DNA from: Hybos culiciformis
Lineage: Eukaryota > Arthropoda > Insecta > Diptera > Hybotidae
Reading direction: 5' to 3'
DNA length: 64,000 bases
Assembly (NCBI GenBank): GCA_964007475.1
Contig: OZ023273.1
Span: 37,626,411-37,690,410, forward strand
This document shows, one piece after another, positions 45,201 to 57,770 of the stretch. Under the pieces are notes generated by a model, which ran no database searches, was not told the origin of the DNA, and was given only the letters and a program-made list of their open reading frames with translations. How positions within the stretch are numbered: position 1 is the first letter of the stretch; each line of letters opens with the position of its first letter. A program made the translations under genes and the position numbers.

Positions 45201-46790
45201 AAAAATATAAATTTCAAATACAGACACGCTTTCATCAAAACTTATGAGATTCTTAGCATACTATGGAATTTTATTTGGTTTCTTCCTCAATATAGTTGCA
45301 TGTACTTTCTTACAAAAGAGAACTTTTTTTTTTCATTTGCAACTGGTTTGGCTTTTATGCTGCATTTAAGTATACAAAACATTTTTTTTATAATCGTATC
45401 AAAAAATTTTAGATTTATGTATTTGGGAAATACATAAATATTGCATGATCAAGTCTTTTATAAAAATAAACATTAAAAATAGATATAGTTTAGAATTACA
45501 AAACTAACAAATTTTATGTTTCTAATGTTTTATTTAACATAGAAAAATTACTTTGGTATTACTTTAAAGACAAAATATTAGCATAAAACATAATTCACCT
45601 GTCATGCTATCTCAATTACATATGGTCCACACAATGTTTTTCTAATTGAATATTTTGTTGTGCAGAAATTACCATTTGGAGGAAAAAAAATACCTTGGTA
45701 TAATAAAATAATAAATACCTAAGATTAAAAAGTAATTTTTATCCAAAAATTCTGAATTTAGTAAAATAATAATTATAAAAAAATTAGAAGGTTCCCTGCA
45801 TTTATGTAAAGAAAACTACAAGTTTCTGTCAAAGATATATGCTTTTACAAAATCCCTGGACCTTTGACAAAAAGTCTGAATCTATTGAATTAGACAAAGA
45901 TTACAAGAATGATCACAACCGTTGTAAAGTATGGAAAAAGAGTTTCGTTTACTAACACTGAACATTTAAATTTTTATTTGGAACAATAATTTTATTTTTT
46001 CTTATTTGTTCTTATAAAAAATGTAATATACATAAAAATGTAATATACGTAAATATAGTATATAAATATTTATGTACGTACACACATATTTTATTATTTT
46101 ATTTTAGACCTAGAATTAGGTTAATTGACCATACATCTGGTCTGAAAAAGCGACAGTACACCATTTTTATGCAATTTAATTTTAAGACTGTTAAAAAAAA
46201 TAAAAATCATTAAATTTTTCATTGCATCTCATATATGAATTGCATCAAACAGATGTAATAACTTTAAATAACTTTATATTGTTAAAATGATAGCTTAGAA
46301 AATTATTAACCAATCATTAGACTACAATCTCTAATATGTGCAATCAATAATCAAAAAAAATTATTTTAATACCTTACTATTTACAAACATTAGCAGTGAA
46401 CTGCAATCAATATCTGAAGAAAGTATATTTCCGGGGCATGCACAAAATGCAATAAAAAAAAGATAAACAAATTCTACATTATTATAGTTAAACAACGGAG
46501 AGTAATCATAATAGATGCATGTAGATAATTTCACTTCATCCATTGTAATGATGTAGTATTGAAATATTTAAAAAAATAATTTATTAATATCATATAGACT
46601 TTCTAATATTTTGACCCGTCTGTCTGCGTAAATTATTCTCAATTCATGGGAAATTAAATACTTTTTATGTAAATCTTGTAACACTATAGATGGAAGACCA
46701 AAATTTCTCAGTGTTATGCATTGCTATTCTCTTTTTTCACAGTGAACACAACTGTAAAGAAAATAAATTTATATAGTTATCTTATCGGGG
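42300..46790. other. Non-coding AT-rich interval
   Basis: No gene is supported. Open frames at 42514-42717, 42898-43131 (plus) and 46361-46543 (minus) show no recognisable domain or splice context. Confidence 0.5.
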
Positions 46791-47378
46791 TTGGACATTT
46801 GTCCACGGGACATTTGTCCGCGATTTGTTTTTGTATAGTGGAGATCAAAATGACATTTGTCCGCGATTCGAAATGACTTTTGTCCGCCGCGGACAAATAT
46901 CATTTGTCCGCTATAAAAATGGCGCCGTGACATTTGTCCGCGATGAAATTTGTATGGAAAACTTCGCGGACAAATGTCATTTTGCAAAATGTCATTTGCC
47001 CGCGATTGTAAAATGACCTTTGTCCGCCGCGGACAAATGTATCAAAACTATTGGACAAAACTATTGGACAAATGAAAAATTCGAAAAATCGCGGACAAAT
47101 GACATTTTGCAAAATGACATTTGTCCGCTAAAAAAACTGAAAAATCAATCGCAGACAAATGACATTTTGCAAAATGACATTTGTCCGCTAAAAATTTAAA
47201 ATTTCAATCGCGGACAAATGACATTTTGCAAAATGACATTTGTCCGCTAAAGTTTGAAAATTCAATCGCGGACAAATGTCATTTTGCAAAATGTCATTTG
47301 TCCGCTCATTTTGAGACATTTGTCCGCGGCAAATTTCATCGCGGACAAATGTCCCGCGGACAAATGTCACGGCGCTAA
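46791..47378. mobile_element. Foldback array built from a GGACAAATG palindrome
   Basis: The unit GCGGACAAATGNCATTTTG and its complement repeat throughout. Complete palindromes (GCGGACAAATG...CATTTGTCCGC centred on TTTTGCAAAA) lie at about 46965-47003, 47091-47128, 47151-47188, 47210-47247 and 47268-47306, several joined by AATTCAATC-like linkers with a period near 60 bp. The two ends are inverted: GGACATTTGTCC-CGGGACATTTGTCCGCGAT on the left and its near complement on the right. The sense of the 10-bp core alternates dozens of times. Nothing is coding; short open frames here are repeats of ADKCHFAKCHL. The base composition is unlike the surroundings. Confidence 0.85.
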
Positions 47379-47925
47379 TTCTTCGTCTAGTTGTGTAATC
47401 ACCATGTTATATTTTATAATTTTCTTATATCTAAGATTTCTTCGATTTGATTTCGAATTTATTTGTTTTGTAATTTTTTGTAATTTTTTTTGTAATTTTA
47501 ATTATCTTTATACTTATAATATTACTTAAAGCTAAAAGCTTTCTTAATGCATTTAACGCAGTGTATAAAATGAATTTGATCAATACTTTAGTTTCTAATG
47601 TTTACACAAATTAAAAATTAAAACATTAATAAATTTATTTTATTTTTCTCACTAAAACTAAATTATTATTGACAGGAAATATTAATTGCGCTCAGATAGC
47701 TCTAGAAAGCACAATTTCAACATATTATATAAAAAAAATTGATTTTTATCCTTAGTTTTACAAAACCTATAATGTATACAATGAAAACAAAATTATGCAA
47801 AACAAACTAAATATATAACATTTAATGTTTCGAACAAAATTACTATAATTTTCTCATTATTTATGGTATCTTTTTATTATCAATTTAAAAAAAAAAAATT
47901 TAACTTTATTTTATACATTTTTTAG

Positions 47926-48069
47926 GACATTAGCTCTGATTTAAATATTTCACAAGGAACACTTTGTCATCACTTAGTAGTTAGATTTCAGATGCTTATA
48001 ATCCGAGAGAATACAAAAAATTTCAGTATATTGTCCACAATATCTTTTCTAATTTTAATAACAATTTAA
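47926..48069 (+). CDS. Exon-like open segment, possible transposase remnant
   Basis: A pyrimidine tract ending TTTTTTAG precedes 47926 and 47 codons are then open (DISSDLNISQGTLCHHLVVR, then FQMLIIRENTK and a hydrophobic tail). LNISQGTL-HHL recalls the helix-turn-helix of Tc1-like transposases, but the similarity is short and there is no catalytic region nearby. It could be chance in A/T-rich DNA. Confidence 0.2.
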   Translation, partial: DISSDLNISQGTLCHHLVVRFQMLIIRENTKNFSILSTISFLILITI

Positions 48070-48112
48070 TTTCATTTTTTTTTTCAGTTCTTCTGTAAGC
48101 TCTCAACTTGAA

Positions 48113-48172
48113 TCAATTCCAGTCGGAGATGGCAATCGAACCCATTATTGTTCACGTTAACGCTATAAGCAT
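48113..48172 (-). mobile_element. tRNA-derived SINE-like fragment B
   Basis: On the minus strand it carries TGGGTTCGATTGCC, a B-box, then ATCTCCGACTGGAATTG, matching fragment A (41795-41872) beyond the tRNA-like part. Upstream TGCTTATAGCGT also parallels TGCCTATGGCAT in fragment A. No A-tail or target duplication was recognised. Confidence 0.5.
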
Positions 48173-48619
48173 TCAAAGAAATTAAAAGAATAAATAACAT
48201 TTATTAGATTTACAATCAAACATATGTATAGACAATTAGTATGTTGTTTTCAAATATTTTACAATTTAAGAAATTGATTTCCATTCACTCAAGCTTACTT
48301 ACATTTAACTAAAATTTTGTCTGGATATGTTGAAAACAAGACATCTAAAAGTTTTTTTTTAATAATTTTAATAAACAATAGATTATAATTTCGTCAGAAT
48401 ATTTATTGACTTCAAAATACATTTATTGAATAATTAATGAATTTTTTTTACATTTTAAATTGAAGAAATTTTCCAAAACAAATCACGTTTTATAGTAAAT
48501 GCAACTTTTGAAGTTTTCATTACAAAAAAAAAAAAACAAAAACAAAAATTATATATTATTTTTTGTTTAAAATGCATTTTTCATGTTAAATCTAATTTAA
48601 TTGAAACTATTCCAATAAC

Positions 48620-48690
<71 letters not shown>
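48620..48690. repeat. (TTA)n microsatellite
   Basis: About 23 uninterrupted TTA/TAT units. It is expected to vary in length between individuals. Confidence 0.97.
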
Positions 48691-51600
48691 CGTCATTATA
48701 GATATTTCGAATTAAACATAATATTGTTTTTAATTATTTTGAACAAAAATTTATCCATTAGTGAATACCGTTATTATCTATATATACAGTGATCGTTTGT
48801 TAAAATAATTTATATATTTAACAAGTATTCAAACTGATTTAATTTAATTTACATGGTCAAATGTAAATAATAAATATTAATTATATTTATTTAATTATTA
48901 GAATAAGATATTGTATGAAACTTATTTAAATATTGCATGTAATTTTATTCACAGACTAAAAATAAATCTTACCAGATATAAATCATATAAAATTAGGTAA
49001 GAGCAGTTCTAAAGCATAAACTGACAAGTGTTTTTGAACTAACACTAATGTATATTCTTATATTATAATGTTAATTAAAATAGCAAAAAATCTATGATAC
49101 GGCCGGCACTGATATTGAAACTGAAATTTAAAATTTTTTTATTGTCAGTCTATTTTCAAAATTAGATGAAACTTCTTTAAATTTTACCCTATTAATTTAA
49201 TTTTTATTAATTTGTAGCTTAATTAGTGTTTTTTTTTCAATGGTATTTCAACAAAATTTTGTTCCTTTCTGTTTGAACGTATTAATTCTCCGAACACCAA
49301 CAGTTTTGTTTTTATTTAATTTAAAATGAAAGATAAAATGAGAAATACTCCAATCCAAAAAATTATTCAAGACTAATTTGCATTTATGTTCTTTATCTAA
49401 GCTTTCCTGGATCATAATTAATTTATAAATTATTTCAATTAATTTGGAAAAACATACATATTTTACACTAAAACAAAACCAAAAATGTAAGTGTTTGTTT
49501 ACTAGCTTCAAATTAAGCACAACTAAAAATTTCTCTCAAGTTCATTATCAAGCAAAATAGTTCTGTGTTTTTTTTTTTTTAATTTTATAAGTTACTAAAA
49601 ACAGTGACAGTAAACATTGTAAAATTAGATTCCGTAGTTAACTATATAATAAATATATAGGTATATACAAAATTGAAATCAGAAAGTCAAAGACTTACAA
49701 AATACTAAAACCAGAGACATTATTCCGAGTAAAAAAGTTTTAACTAATGATTTAATACCTAGAATATAGGATTCGAACTCTTTCGAAGTACCATACATTA
49801 TCGGATTTTTTTGGCAGTACAAAAAAAAAAATTAATTTGTACTTAAAGATATCAATATTAACTTATTATTCTTATGTGATAAATACAGTTTTATCTAATA
49901 AAAAATACACATAGTTCTTATAAATTTAGTTACATGCATACATAATTACTTTATAATAAAAAAAAATTATACTATTCTCGCAATAAATTTTATTGGAGTA
50001 TTTTTTGCGTTACGGTGCACGCCGGACGCTTTATGTTCAAGGACTTTTTTTTTCGTTTCAAAAAATTTTAATCAACTATAATATTGTTTGATGGCTTTGA
50101 TCATATAGGAATCGAATAAAAATCTCAATTAATTACATTCAACAAAAAAAAAATTCTTATAACTTATCATTAAGTTAAAATCAGAAATTCAATGATTGTT
50201 TGTTACTTCGTATATGTATCAGTAGTAGAAAATACGCAAAATAAAATAAAAACTATATACTAATGATAGTTTATTGACTAAAAAGATTGTTATTGTAAGC
50301 AATTCTGCAAAATAGGGTTTCAAAAACAATATAAATAATATATTATGGTCATCTTCGCGCCGAACGTTTATTCGAAATGTAAAAATTATCAAACTTATTT
50401 TTGTGGCAAAAAGAAGTGGTCGATCTTAATAAAACAATGAATTAATCTGGATTTTAGGTTTACTGAAATACTAACCTTGTTTGTGCCATTCCAAATGATT
50501 GTTATAGCTAAAGTGATTTCATACAGCAAGCTGCAAGAAAAATTTTTGGGTAAAAATGACGCAAGAAGCATGCTGAATAAAACTCTACACAAAGATTTTA
50601 AAATTTTCAATCAAGAATTTTTTTTAAAATACGTATTTGATATAAAATTATTTTATTTCGATCAAATAAAAAGACGAACAAAAATTTATAAACATTATTT
50701 GTATTTTATGCCATAAAAGCGCATTAATTTGTTTTGACATTTTTCTAGTATAATCTTATTTATATGCAAATTGTAAAAAAATTTAAAGCCGTTCCTCATT
50801 TTTTGCCAATTTCATTTATTACTTAATAATTCTAGATTATCATATGTAATGGTTTCAAATAGAGCTTAAAGCAACTTTACAATAGATAATACTATAATTT
50901 TCTTTACGGAATTGAAATGAATTTCTTAAATTCAAAACATCCCAGCTAAGAATACTCATATAAAAGTGCTAGACGAGTTAGAAGTTCGCTACAGACGTAT
51001 AAACTAAGTTGAAAAACTTGCCTTTTAAAATTATCTTTCAACATTACTATACACACTACTCAACTTGTCTTTCAATTTGTATGCACTCATACAAATATAA
51101 AATTATTTGATGTTTTTCAATTTGGTTAAAAGACTTGTTGAAAAACACTGTCTACTTCACTACACATGGGTAAATTTTAATTTGGCCAACTCAAGTTGAA
51201 GCACATTAAGTCTTAATTCAATAATTTTAATACAACTCTCTGCAAACCCTGTATTTTTTTTTTTTTTTTTCTTTTTTTTATTAATCATATAGCATTTATG
51301 TACATATTTAAAGTAAGTTATAGCCAAGTTACCCAGATGTTGATAACTTTTCATTTTATTTATAATGAAAATTCCACCAACAACTTGTTATGATCGTTTA
51401 ATGTGTTCCATTTCACAAAGATGGGAGAATTTTGGCTTGAAATATTGCATTCTGTAAAATATAATCATTAAAAAAAACAGCAGATATGCAGATTTGTATG
51501 AAAAAAAAATAAATAATTACAATGAATGAATGTTAATCAAAGAAATTTTTTTTTGCAAAATTCATTCAATCAAGTTTTGAATGAATATTGAATAAAAAAA

Positions 51601-51987
51601 AATAAAAAATTTTATATTTTTGAAATCATTATGTCATTTTAATAGTTACCTAATTGCATTTAATCTATGCGTTAAAAAGCACATATATTCGCTCAATATA
51701 AATTTGACCTATGAAAAAATATTTCTTGTATGCAAAATTTTACACTTAATAAAATAAGGCAATAAATTTTATATCAGAACGACTGAGATAAATTTAATTT
51801 GAATGAGTATTGTTTTCTTTGAAATTTAAATATTTGACACGACCTTTTGCATTCCGTAAAAATTTGTTCATATAATATTCCTATTTTGAATTTTTTTGGC
51901 GGCATATTTGTACAATATGTAAATTTAACTTTATTATAAGTTTAAAAAGTAAAATCATTATATATTTAAGTTTTTTAACGGCGTCGA
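48691..51987. other. Non-coding AT-rich interval
   Basis: No gene is supported. Two GC-richer patches share a loosely similar CGCCGGACGCTTTAT / CGCCGAACGTTTAT motif (near 50019 and 50360) but nothing further could be concluded. Confidence 0.5.
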
Positions 51988-52267
51988 ACAACAAGCCCTA
52001 CGTTAATAAGCCCTACGAAAAGAGTGCCAAAAGCCGTACAGCCTGTGGTTTGTTTTATATTTTCAAGCCTGGAATAATCCACTTTTGATAGTGTAATAAG
52101 CCATGTGTGACTTAATGTATTTTTTCCGTATATGTCTTCTCATGCATTTTATAGATTGCAGTAAGACCTACATGGACTCTTTCACTTTTATCCCGTTTGG
52201 CCTCTTGAATTCATGCAGGCCTCAATGCACTTTTCTCGTAGGGCTTGTTCCCGTAGAGCTTATTTAC
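51988..52267. mobile_element. Inverted-repeat element with AAGCCCTACG termini
   Basis: Each end holds two copies of AAGC(C/T)CTACG about 15 bp apart (51993-52017 on the left, inverted at 52236-52262 on the right), followed inward by GAAAAGAGTGCC or its counterpart. The terminal inverted repeats align over about 40 bp with few mismatches. The 280-bp interior is non-coding; a plus-strand open frame (52103-52300) crosses the right terminus and is not credible. Superfamily and target duplication are not resolved. Confidence 0.75.
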
Positions 52268-52459
52268 GCATATCTTTTATTTTTCAAAGTATTTGTTTGA
52301 TTGGTCTAAGATATCTTATCTGGCATCCCATGTCGAGTTGAAGCTTTGCGTTCAATTTCCAAATTTTTGAATAATTTATGCATTAATAACATTGAAGAAT
52401 AATTAAAGTATTGACATTAAATTAATAATAAAGTAGATAATAATAAGGTTATTGATTGA

Positions 52460-52608
52460 TATTTTTAACTTGATACTTTATTTTGTTACATTAATGATAA
52501 CTTTTTATTATATTTTATATTAGACAGAATTCGGTATTTTTAACTTGATACTTTATTTTGTTACATTAATGATAACTTTTTATTATATTTTATATTAGAC
52601 AGAATTCG
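52460..52608. repeat. 75-bp tandem duplication
   Basis: Two adjacent copies (52460-52534 and 52535-52608) start TATTTTTAACTTGATACTTT and end AGACAGAATTCG with no difference seen. It is a recent duplication. Confidence 0.95.
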
Positions 52609-52844
52609 CTTAGTTAGAGGCGGGTTTACGAAAAAAACGTGATATTCTAAATAAAATGTACAAAAAGAAAGAGACTCGTTTGAAGTGCAATTAATTAAAA
52701 GGAAAGATTTCGAAAATTGGATATTTATATGTATTTTTAAATGTGACTTGTATTTTTTGTAAAATGAAATAAATTATATTTTAAATTTAATTTCTTCCTT
52801 GTTTATTTAGCTTAGCAGCAAGAACTTAAATAAGAAATTATTGG

Positions 52845-53030
52845 TAGAGTACGATTCAAATCACTTGACCAATCCGTTATGAAAGCTTTCCCTTTCCATT
52901 ACAAAATTTTATACAAAATTGCATGAGCTTTTTTCTTAAATAATTTCCCCTAAATTTTGTATAGAATTTTGTAATGGAAAGGGAAAGCTTTGCATAACGG
53001 ATTGGTCAAGTCGATTTGAATCGTACTCTA
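52845..53030. mobile_element. 186-bp MITE with long terminal inverted repeats
   Basis: TAGAGTACGATTCAAATC at the left faces GATTTGAATCGTACTCTA at the right. The arms continue through CTTGACCAATCCGTTATG and CTTTCCCTTTCCATTACAAA for about 75 bp with only a few mismatches, around a short A/T-rich loop. The outermost TA on each side could be the target duplication of a Tc1/mariner-type miniature element. It is non-coding. High arm identity suggests recent activity. Confidence 0.85.
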
Positions 53031-53487
53031 GTATATTTGAAAGATGTATCTAATTCTAATGTCTTCTTCTAATTTCAATGTTTCGGTGTTTCATTATCTT
53101 CTTTCAATAAACAAAAATTAAAATACTTTCCGCAATATTTCAAACAAATTTAATGAAATTGTTTTAAATTTATCAAATATGTATTGTATTTGCAACACTC
53201 ACATTCAAAAATAACAACCATAAACTGAAATCGGAATTAATAAAAACAATAAATCTAAAAAAAAAAAACTAAAATGTTCCTAGGTGAGAGAACTATAAGA
53301 AAACAATAAAAATGTTAAACACCATAAAATCGTGACTTGTTTTTGTTTTCATTGATTTTTTTTTATAATAATATGTGTACCTATCTTACTGCATTATGTA
53401 ATAAATGCATACATATAGTGTTTAAAAGAATTAAAATATTATTTGGAAACTAAAGGTATGATCACATAAATAATTTTTTTTGTAAAA

Positions 53488-53580
53488 TTAAGTATGCAGA
53501 CAGACCGCCGCATATTCGACAAGGCAGTTATATTCATTGGTGATATATTCGGGCGACACGGTGCAGTACGGCCGTAACAC
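53488..53580 (-). CDS. GC-rich exon-like island
   Basis: This patch is clearly richer in G and C than its flanks. On the minus strand one frame is open for 30 codons to TAA and includes RPYCTVSPEYITNEYNC then LVEYAAVC, with four cysteines. An AG suitable as an acceptor lies at its start (AACAAG), but the upstream tract is not pyrimidine-rich and no clean donor is seen. The cysteine spacing faintly recalls small disulphide domains, not enough to name one. A second frame is also open (CYGRTAPCRPNISPMN). Confidence 0.22.
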   Translation of the reverse strand: MLRPYCTVSPEYITNEYNCLVEYAAVCLHT

Positions 53581-56500
53581 TTGTTCAAATTTTCAAAGTT
53601 TTCCGTAGATCTTGATAATATTTTAACCATTAGTTAATGGTAAAGTAATTGAATACAACTCTTCAGAAAACGACTTTTGAGACTTTGTTGATGACAGACC
53701 TATTAGAAGCTGAAAATAATCTAAATAATTTTTAAAGATATTCATGCTAATTCTGCCGAAACAAGTGAATTCAGCATCTTGAATTATATCATAAACGAAA
53801 TTGTCTAATAAATGTACAATAAAGAATTCGACAATTAATTTAATGGAAAAATCGATACAATAGTGTGACAATAGATGTGAAATACAGTCGCCATAAATAC
53901 ATTATTTGGCTTGGCAACTCCTACGCCAAAACCTTATATTGCAGTTAGTTAATTAAATATTTAATCTTAAAATTCTTCTCGGGTGTATCTCAAATTTCGA
54001 ATATCACCACTAGCTGTATTCAGTTATCGATGTTTTTCAGTTATCGATGTTATTTCTAATAATAAAAAGGAGATAATTAAATAATTTTATCGTTTAATAA
54101 TAAGAACCAAAAGAATAAAACATAATTATATTTCTTCTTTTAAATACATAATTAAATTTGGTGTATGTACAACATGTGTATGTATCTATATAAGTACAGT
54201 TTAAAATTTTCATGGCACGACATATCCTATATGTACTCATAAATAAATTAATTATGAATATTCAAGTGTTATACTTATTTTTATCATTAATAACATATAT
54301 CCTGCATATTGATGATTACCGCTTGCAACATACTTTCCAGCTACTGTAAACTGAAAAAGATGGTATCAGTTTTCTTTTTTTAACTTAAATAATTTATGTG
54401 ACTGTAATTGGTATTTAATTGATGTTTAAAAGTTGAAACAAAAAACATTAAAAGTTCTGATTGTACAACGTATACTGCATATCTCTCTCAACATATAGAT
54501 AATAAAAAAAAATCTTTAATTTAACAGAGTTTCATTGAAAAAATAATCTATATAATACTCATAAAATGTATAATGCTGCTTCCTCATCTGACCCTTGCAA
54601 CGTAAGCGGAAGTTCTTTTTATTAATTGAATTCGAATTGAATAGAGCAATATTTTCTTTAAAAACAGAATGTTATAGATTTCGCACGTAATAAGCTAAAC
54701 GTTTGAATACTAGTTATTTTTTTTACTTTGTTCTACTATTTCAAGTTTACTATTCCCAACAGCAACTTAATGTCATAGAGAGAATTATTTAGCTTGAAAG
54801 CAATTCATCAATATAATTCGACCATTAATTCTTAATTCTTAAGTACCAAAGGTATCGGAAGAAAATAAAAATACTTATTTCGTACAACGAATAAACCCAA
54901 TACAAATAGCAGGTGTTAATAAAGCGGAAAATCAATTAAATTATATCGATTGAGAAAATATTGCAGGATATGCTTTTACTCACTTTATGTGTAACTAACT
55001 CAAATTGATATATTTTAATATATTTCTTCAAATTTTATTTAAATCAAGTCAATTGCGGCAAAAAAAACATATTAATTATCATAATTTTTCTGAAAATGTT
55101 TTTTGATATTTTATAACTAATTATCACATTTCTTTATCATAAATATAGGCACATATAAATAATGTTTATATATACTATTTACATATATATAAATAACAAT
55201 ATGTATATGAAATTTACATTGATCAGAAAAGATATTTACATAAATTAAGAATTTTTTTTTACATATATGCATAATTGTAAGTATGTATACCTTTTTAAAG
55301 AAAAATTGTGTTTCTCTCAATTTTTAACATTTATATAAGTTTGGAACATATTTTTTAATGAGATCAGATGTTTTGGTTTAATTATTTTTTTTATTTAATA
55401 CAAATTAGCTACTTGTTTTAATATTATGTATTTTTATTTTTTTATGAAAACCTTAAATACGAAGATCCTTCAATTAAGAAATTAAAATTTATTATATGCA
55501 AATTTATTTATTTATTTCTTTTTTTTTTTAACAAATTAGCACATAATAATGAATAAAGGAAGCAATAAATTATTTTATTAATTTTATTTTAGACCGTTGT
55601 GGAAAAAAAAATGTAAGTATGTATATTGTTTAAAAATATTATATTCATAGCTTTCATAGCAGAGCTTCTACTGTCACATTCGTGGGTAAATCTAAAACTA
55701 TACTCAAATACAAGCAAATTAAGCCAGACATTTGGATTCGTTTTTCAAGTAAGATTGATTTTTTTTTTAATTATAAAAATTCAATTTGAATTTTTGGAAT
55801 AAAAATCATATTACATAGGAGCATGATAAAATTATTTTTACATAATACACTTGTTTTTTTTCCACAAAACATTCATGATGAAAGAAACACTGTAATGCAT
55901 ATGGTTTAAAAATTTTAATTTTTTTTTTTTTTTTAATACATCTAATTATCATTTTCATCTAAAAGTATTTTAAAGCTACAGGGGTGCAAATAAAAAAAAA
56001 TCAAAATTAAAATAAAAATAAAATGCCATAAAATTCCTGTCAGGTGCCAATAAAAAAAAATTAATATTAAAAATATTATCTATTGGAGAAAATATTCTAA
56101 ATTATTATTGCCATAATCATTTCATGTGGTGCAAAAATCATAAAAAATATTAATATTTGAGAGAAAAAATTGCAAAAAAAAAAAGTAATAAATTATGTTA
56201 ATCAATTGATAAAATGTGCTATGTACATTATGTATTCATATTATATACATACATACATACTTCAAATCTGGATAAAATATTTTTAATATAATCTTAAAAT
56301 CATATTAAATGTACCTACCTGCAATGTAAGTTCATAATGTGAACCAATAAAATTATTAATTCCTAAATTTTAATAAATAGTGTGAATTTTTCTCACAAAA
56401 TTGGTAGGCAAGAATATGAAAATATGTACGTTGTTTTCTTTGCATTTTTTTTTTTTAATTAACACTTTCGTTTTCATAAAAGTATTCAATATATTAAATA

Positions 56501-56845
56501 AAGAGATAAAATTTAACATCTACATTTTTTGGAACAATTTAATTTTTCATTATTAGGTAAAGTGATAATGGAAGCATTTTTACATGGAGTGTCTTAATGC
56601 CATTTTGTCAGACACGTTTTGAAAACAGATGTCTCAGTTATATTTTGAAATAATTCTATGCCGATCAATAAAAAATTAGAACCCATTTAAGATAGTAAGA
56701 TAATAAGAATAGCGAAGATAATAAATACTTAGTTAGTCTATCAAAAATTAAACACAAATAAACAAATTTCATGTAGTTCAAGTAAAAATTAAATTATATA
56801 AAATTAATCTCAAGAATTATAAATGATAATAGGTATCAATTTGAT
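53581..56845. other. Non-coding AT-rich interval
   Basis: No gene is supported. The minus-strand open frame 53623-53871 has no recognisable domain. Confidence 0.5.
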
Positions 56846-56925
56846 AAGTCAGTCTTATGAGTTCCAAGCTTGATAACAGGGCGAAAGAATCTAAAAAGTT
56901 TTCAATAATTTCAAGTAATATTTAA
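56846..56925 (-). repeat. Diverged duplicate segment A
   Basis: Similar to 57455-57535 about 600 bp away, sharing ATGAGTTC-AAGCTTGATA-CAG-CGAAA-AAT on the plus strand. In the minus-strand frame the two give related peptides around SSLEL(I/M)R, here ENFLDSFALLSSLELIRL. Whether it was ever coding is unclear. Confidence 0.4.
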
Positions 56926-57454
56926 ATTAATAGAAATTCAAAAAAAAAAAAAAATAATTTCATCAATATAATATAATTGCTTTCAGGACAGTTTCCTGGA
57001 AATAAGAGTTTTCAACACCAATATTTAACTTCTAGCAATGCAAAAAATATCACAATTAAAATTGGCTTAATAAAATAGATTAAAACATTCTCGGTTGAAT
57101 CATAAAACTCTCATCAAGATTATATATATAAATATCAATATGTTCTTTATTTTTCATTGTGAGTGATGTAGAGTGATGTAATTAAGTGAAGATATTTCAT
57201 CAATATTATAGACATGGGAACATATAATCGTGAAACATTCCAATTAAAAAACTTTCAATATACTATACAAGTATATAATGAAGATTTTAATTTTTTTAAA
57301 TAGAATTAATACATTGCAAGTTTGAAAACACAACCATTTAAGGAATCGTCACAAATAATAATAATATTTAAATAAGAAATAACTGAATGCTGAATACTTT
57401 TTACTTGAAAGTTATTAAAAATTGATGTATTTGATCTATCAATGATTTAGGGAT

Positions 57455-57535
57455 CAAGTGGATGATTCTCATGAGTTCTAAGCTTGATATCAGAACGAAA
57501 CAATTTAAGTAAAAAGTATTCTCAAAATTGTGATT
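57455..57535 (-). repeat. Diverged duplicate segment B
   Basis: Counterpart of 56846-56925, within a minus-strand open frame (57401-57589). The aligned peptide is FENTFYLNCFVLISSLELMR. Similarity is stronger at codon positions that keep the peptide than in the flanks, but the sample is too small to argue selection. Confidence 0.4.
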
Positions 57536-57581
57536 TTTATTTGAATACGTACAAATATTTACCAACACAACGTTTTGCTTT

Positions 57582-57770
57582 TTGTTCAAAATTCAATATA
57601 AAGCTCGACATTGTTGACATTGTGACTACTTAAGACATAAATTATATTATAAAATTTAAAAAAAGGAGTTTATTTTATTAAATTATTTGGATAATTTAAT
57701 TTAAAATGTGTTTTAAGTCACGTTTTCATTTATCAAATTAAAACCATTTAGTGGAAATTGAATGAGAATT
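57582..57770. repeat. 189-bp direct repeat, copy 1
   Basis: Identical as far as I can see to 58908-59096, displaced by 1326 bp. It starts TTGTTCAAAATTC and ends AATGAGAATT. Confidence 0.93.

Noticed and set aside
46769..47378. Several 60- to 90-codon open frames on both strands
   Set aside because: They are translations of the palindromic repeat and contain the same peptide over and over.
46791..47378. CRISPR-like regular repeats
   Set aside because: Repeats are mutually inverted, spacers are short and A/T-rich, and the context is eukaryotic with no cas genes.
49767..49777. B-box-like AGTTCGAATCC on the minus strand
   Set aside because: No A-box or shared flanking sequence with the SINE-like fragments; likely chance.
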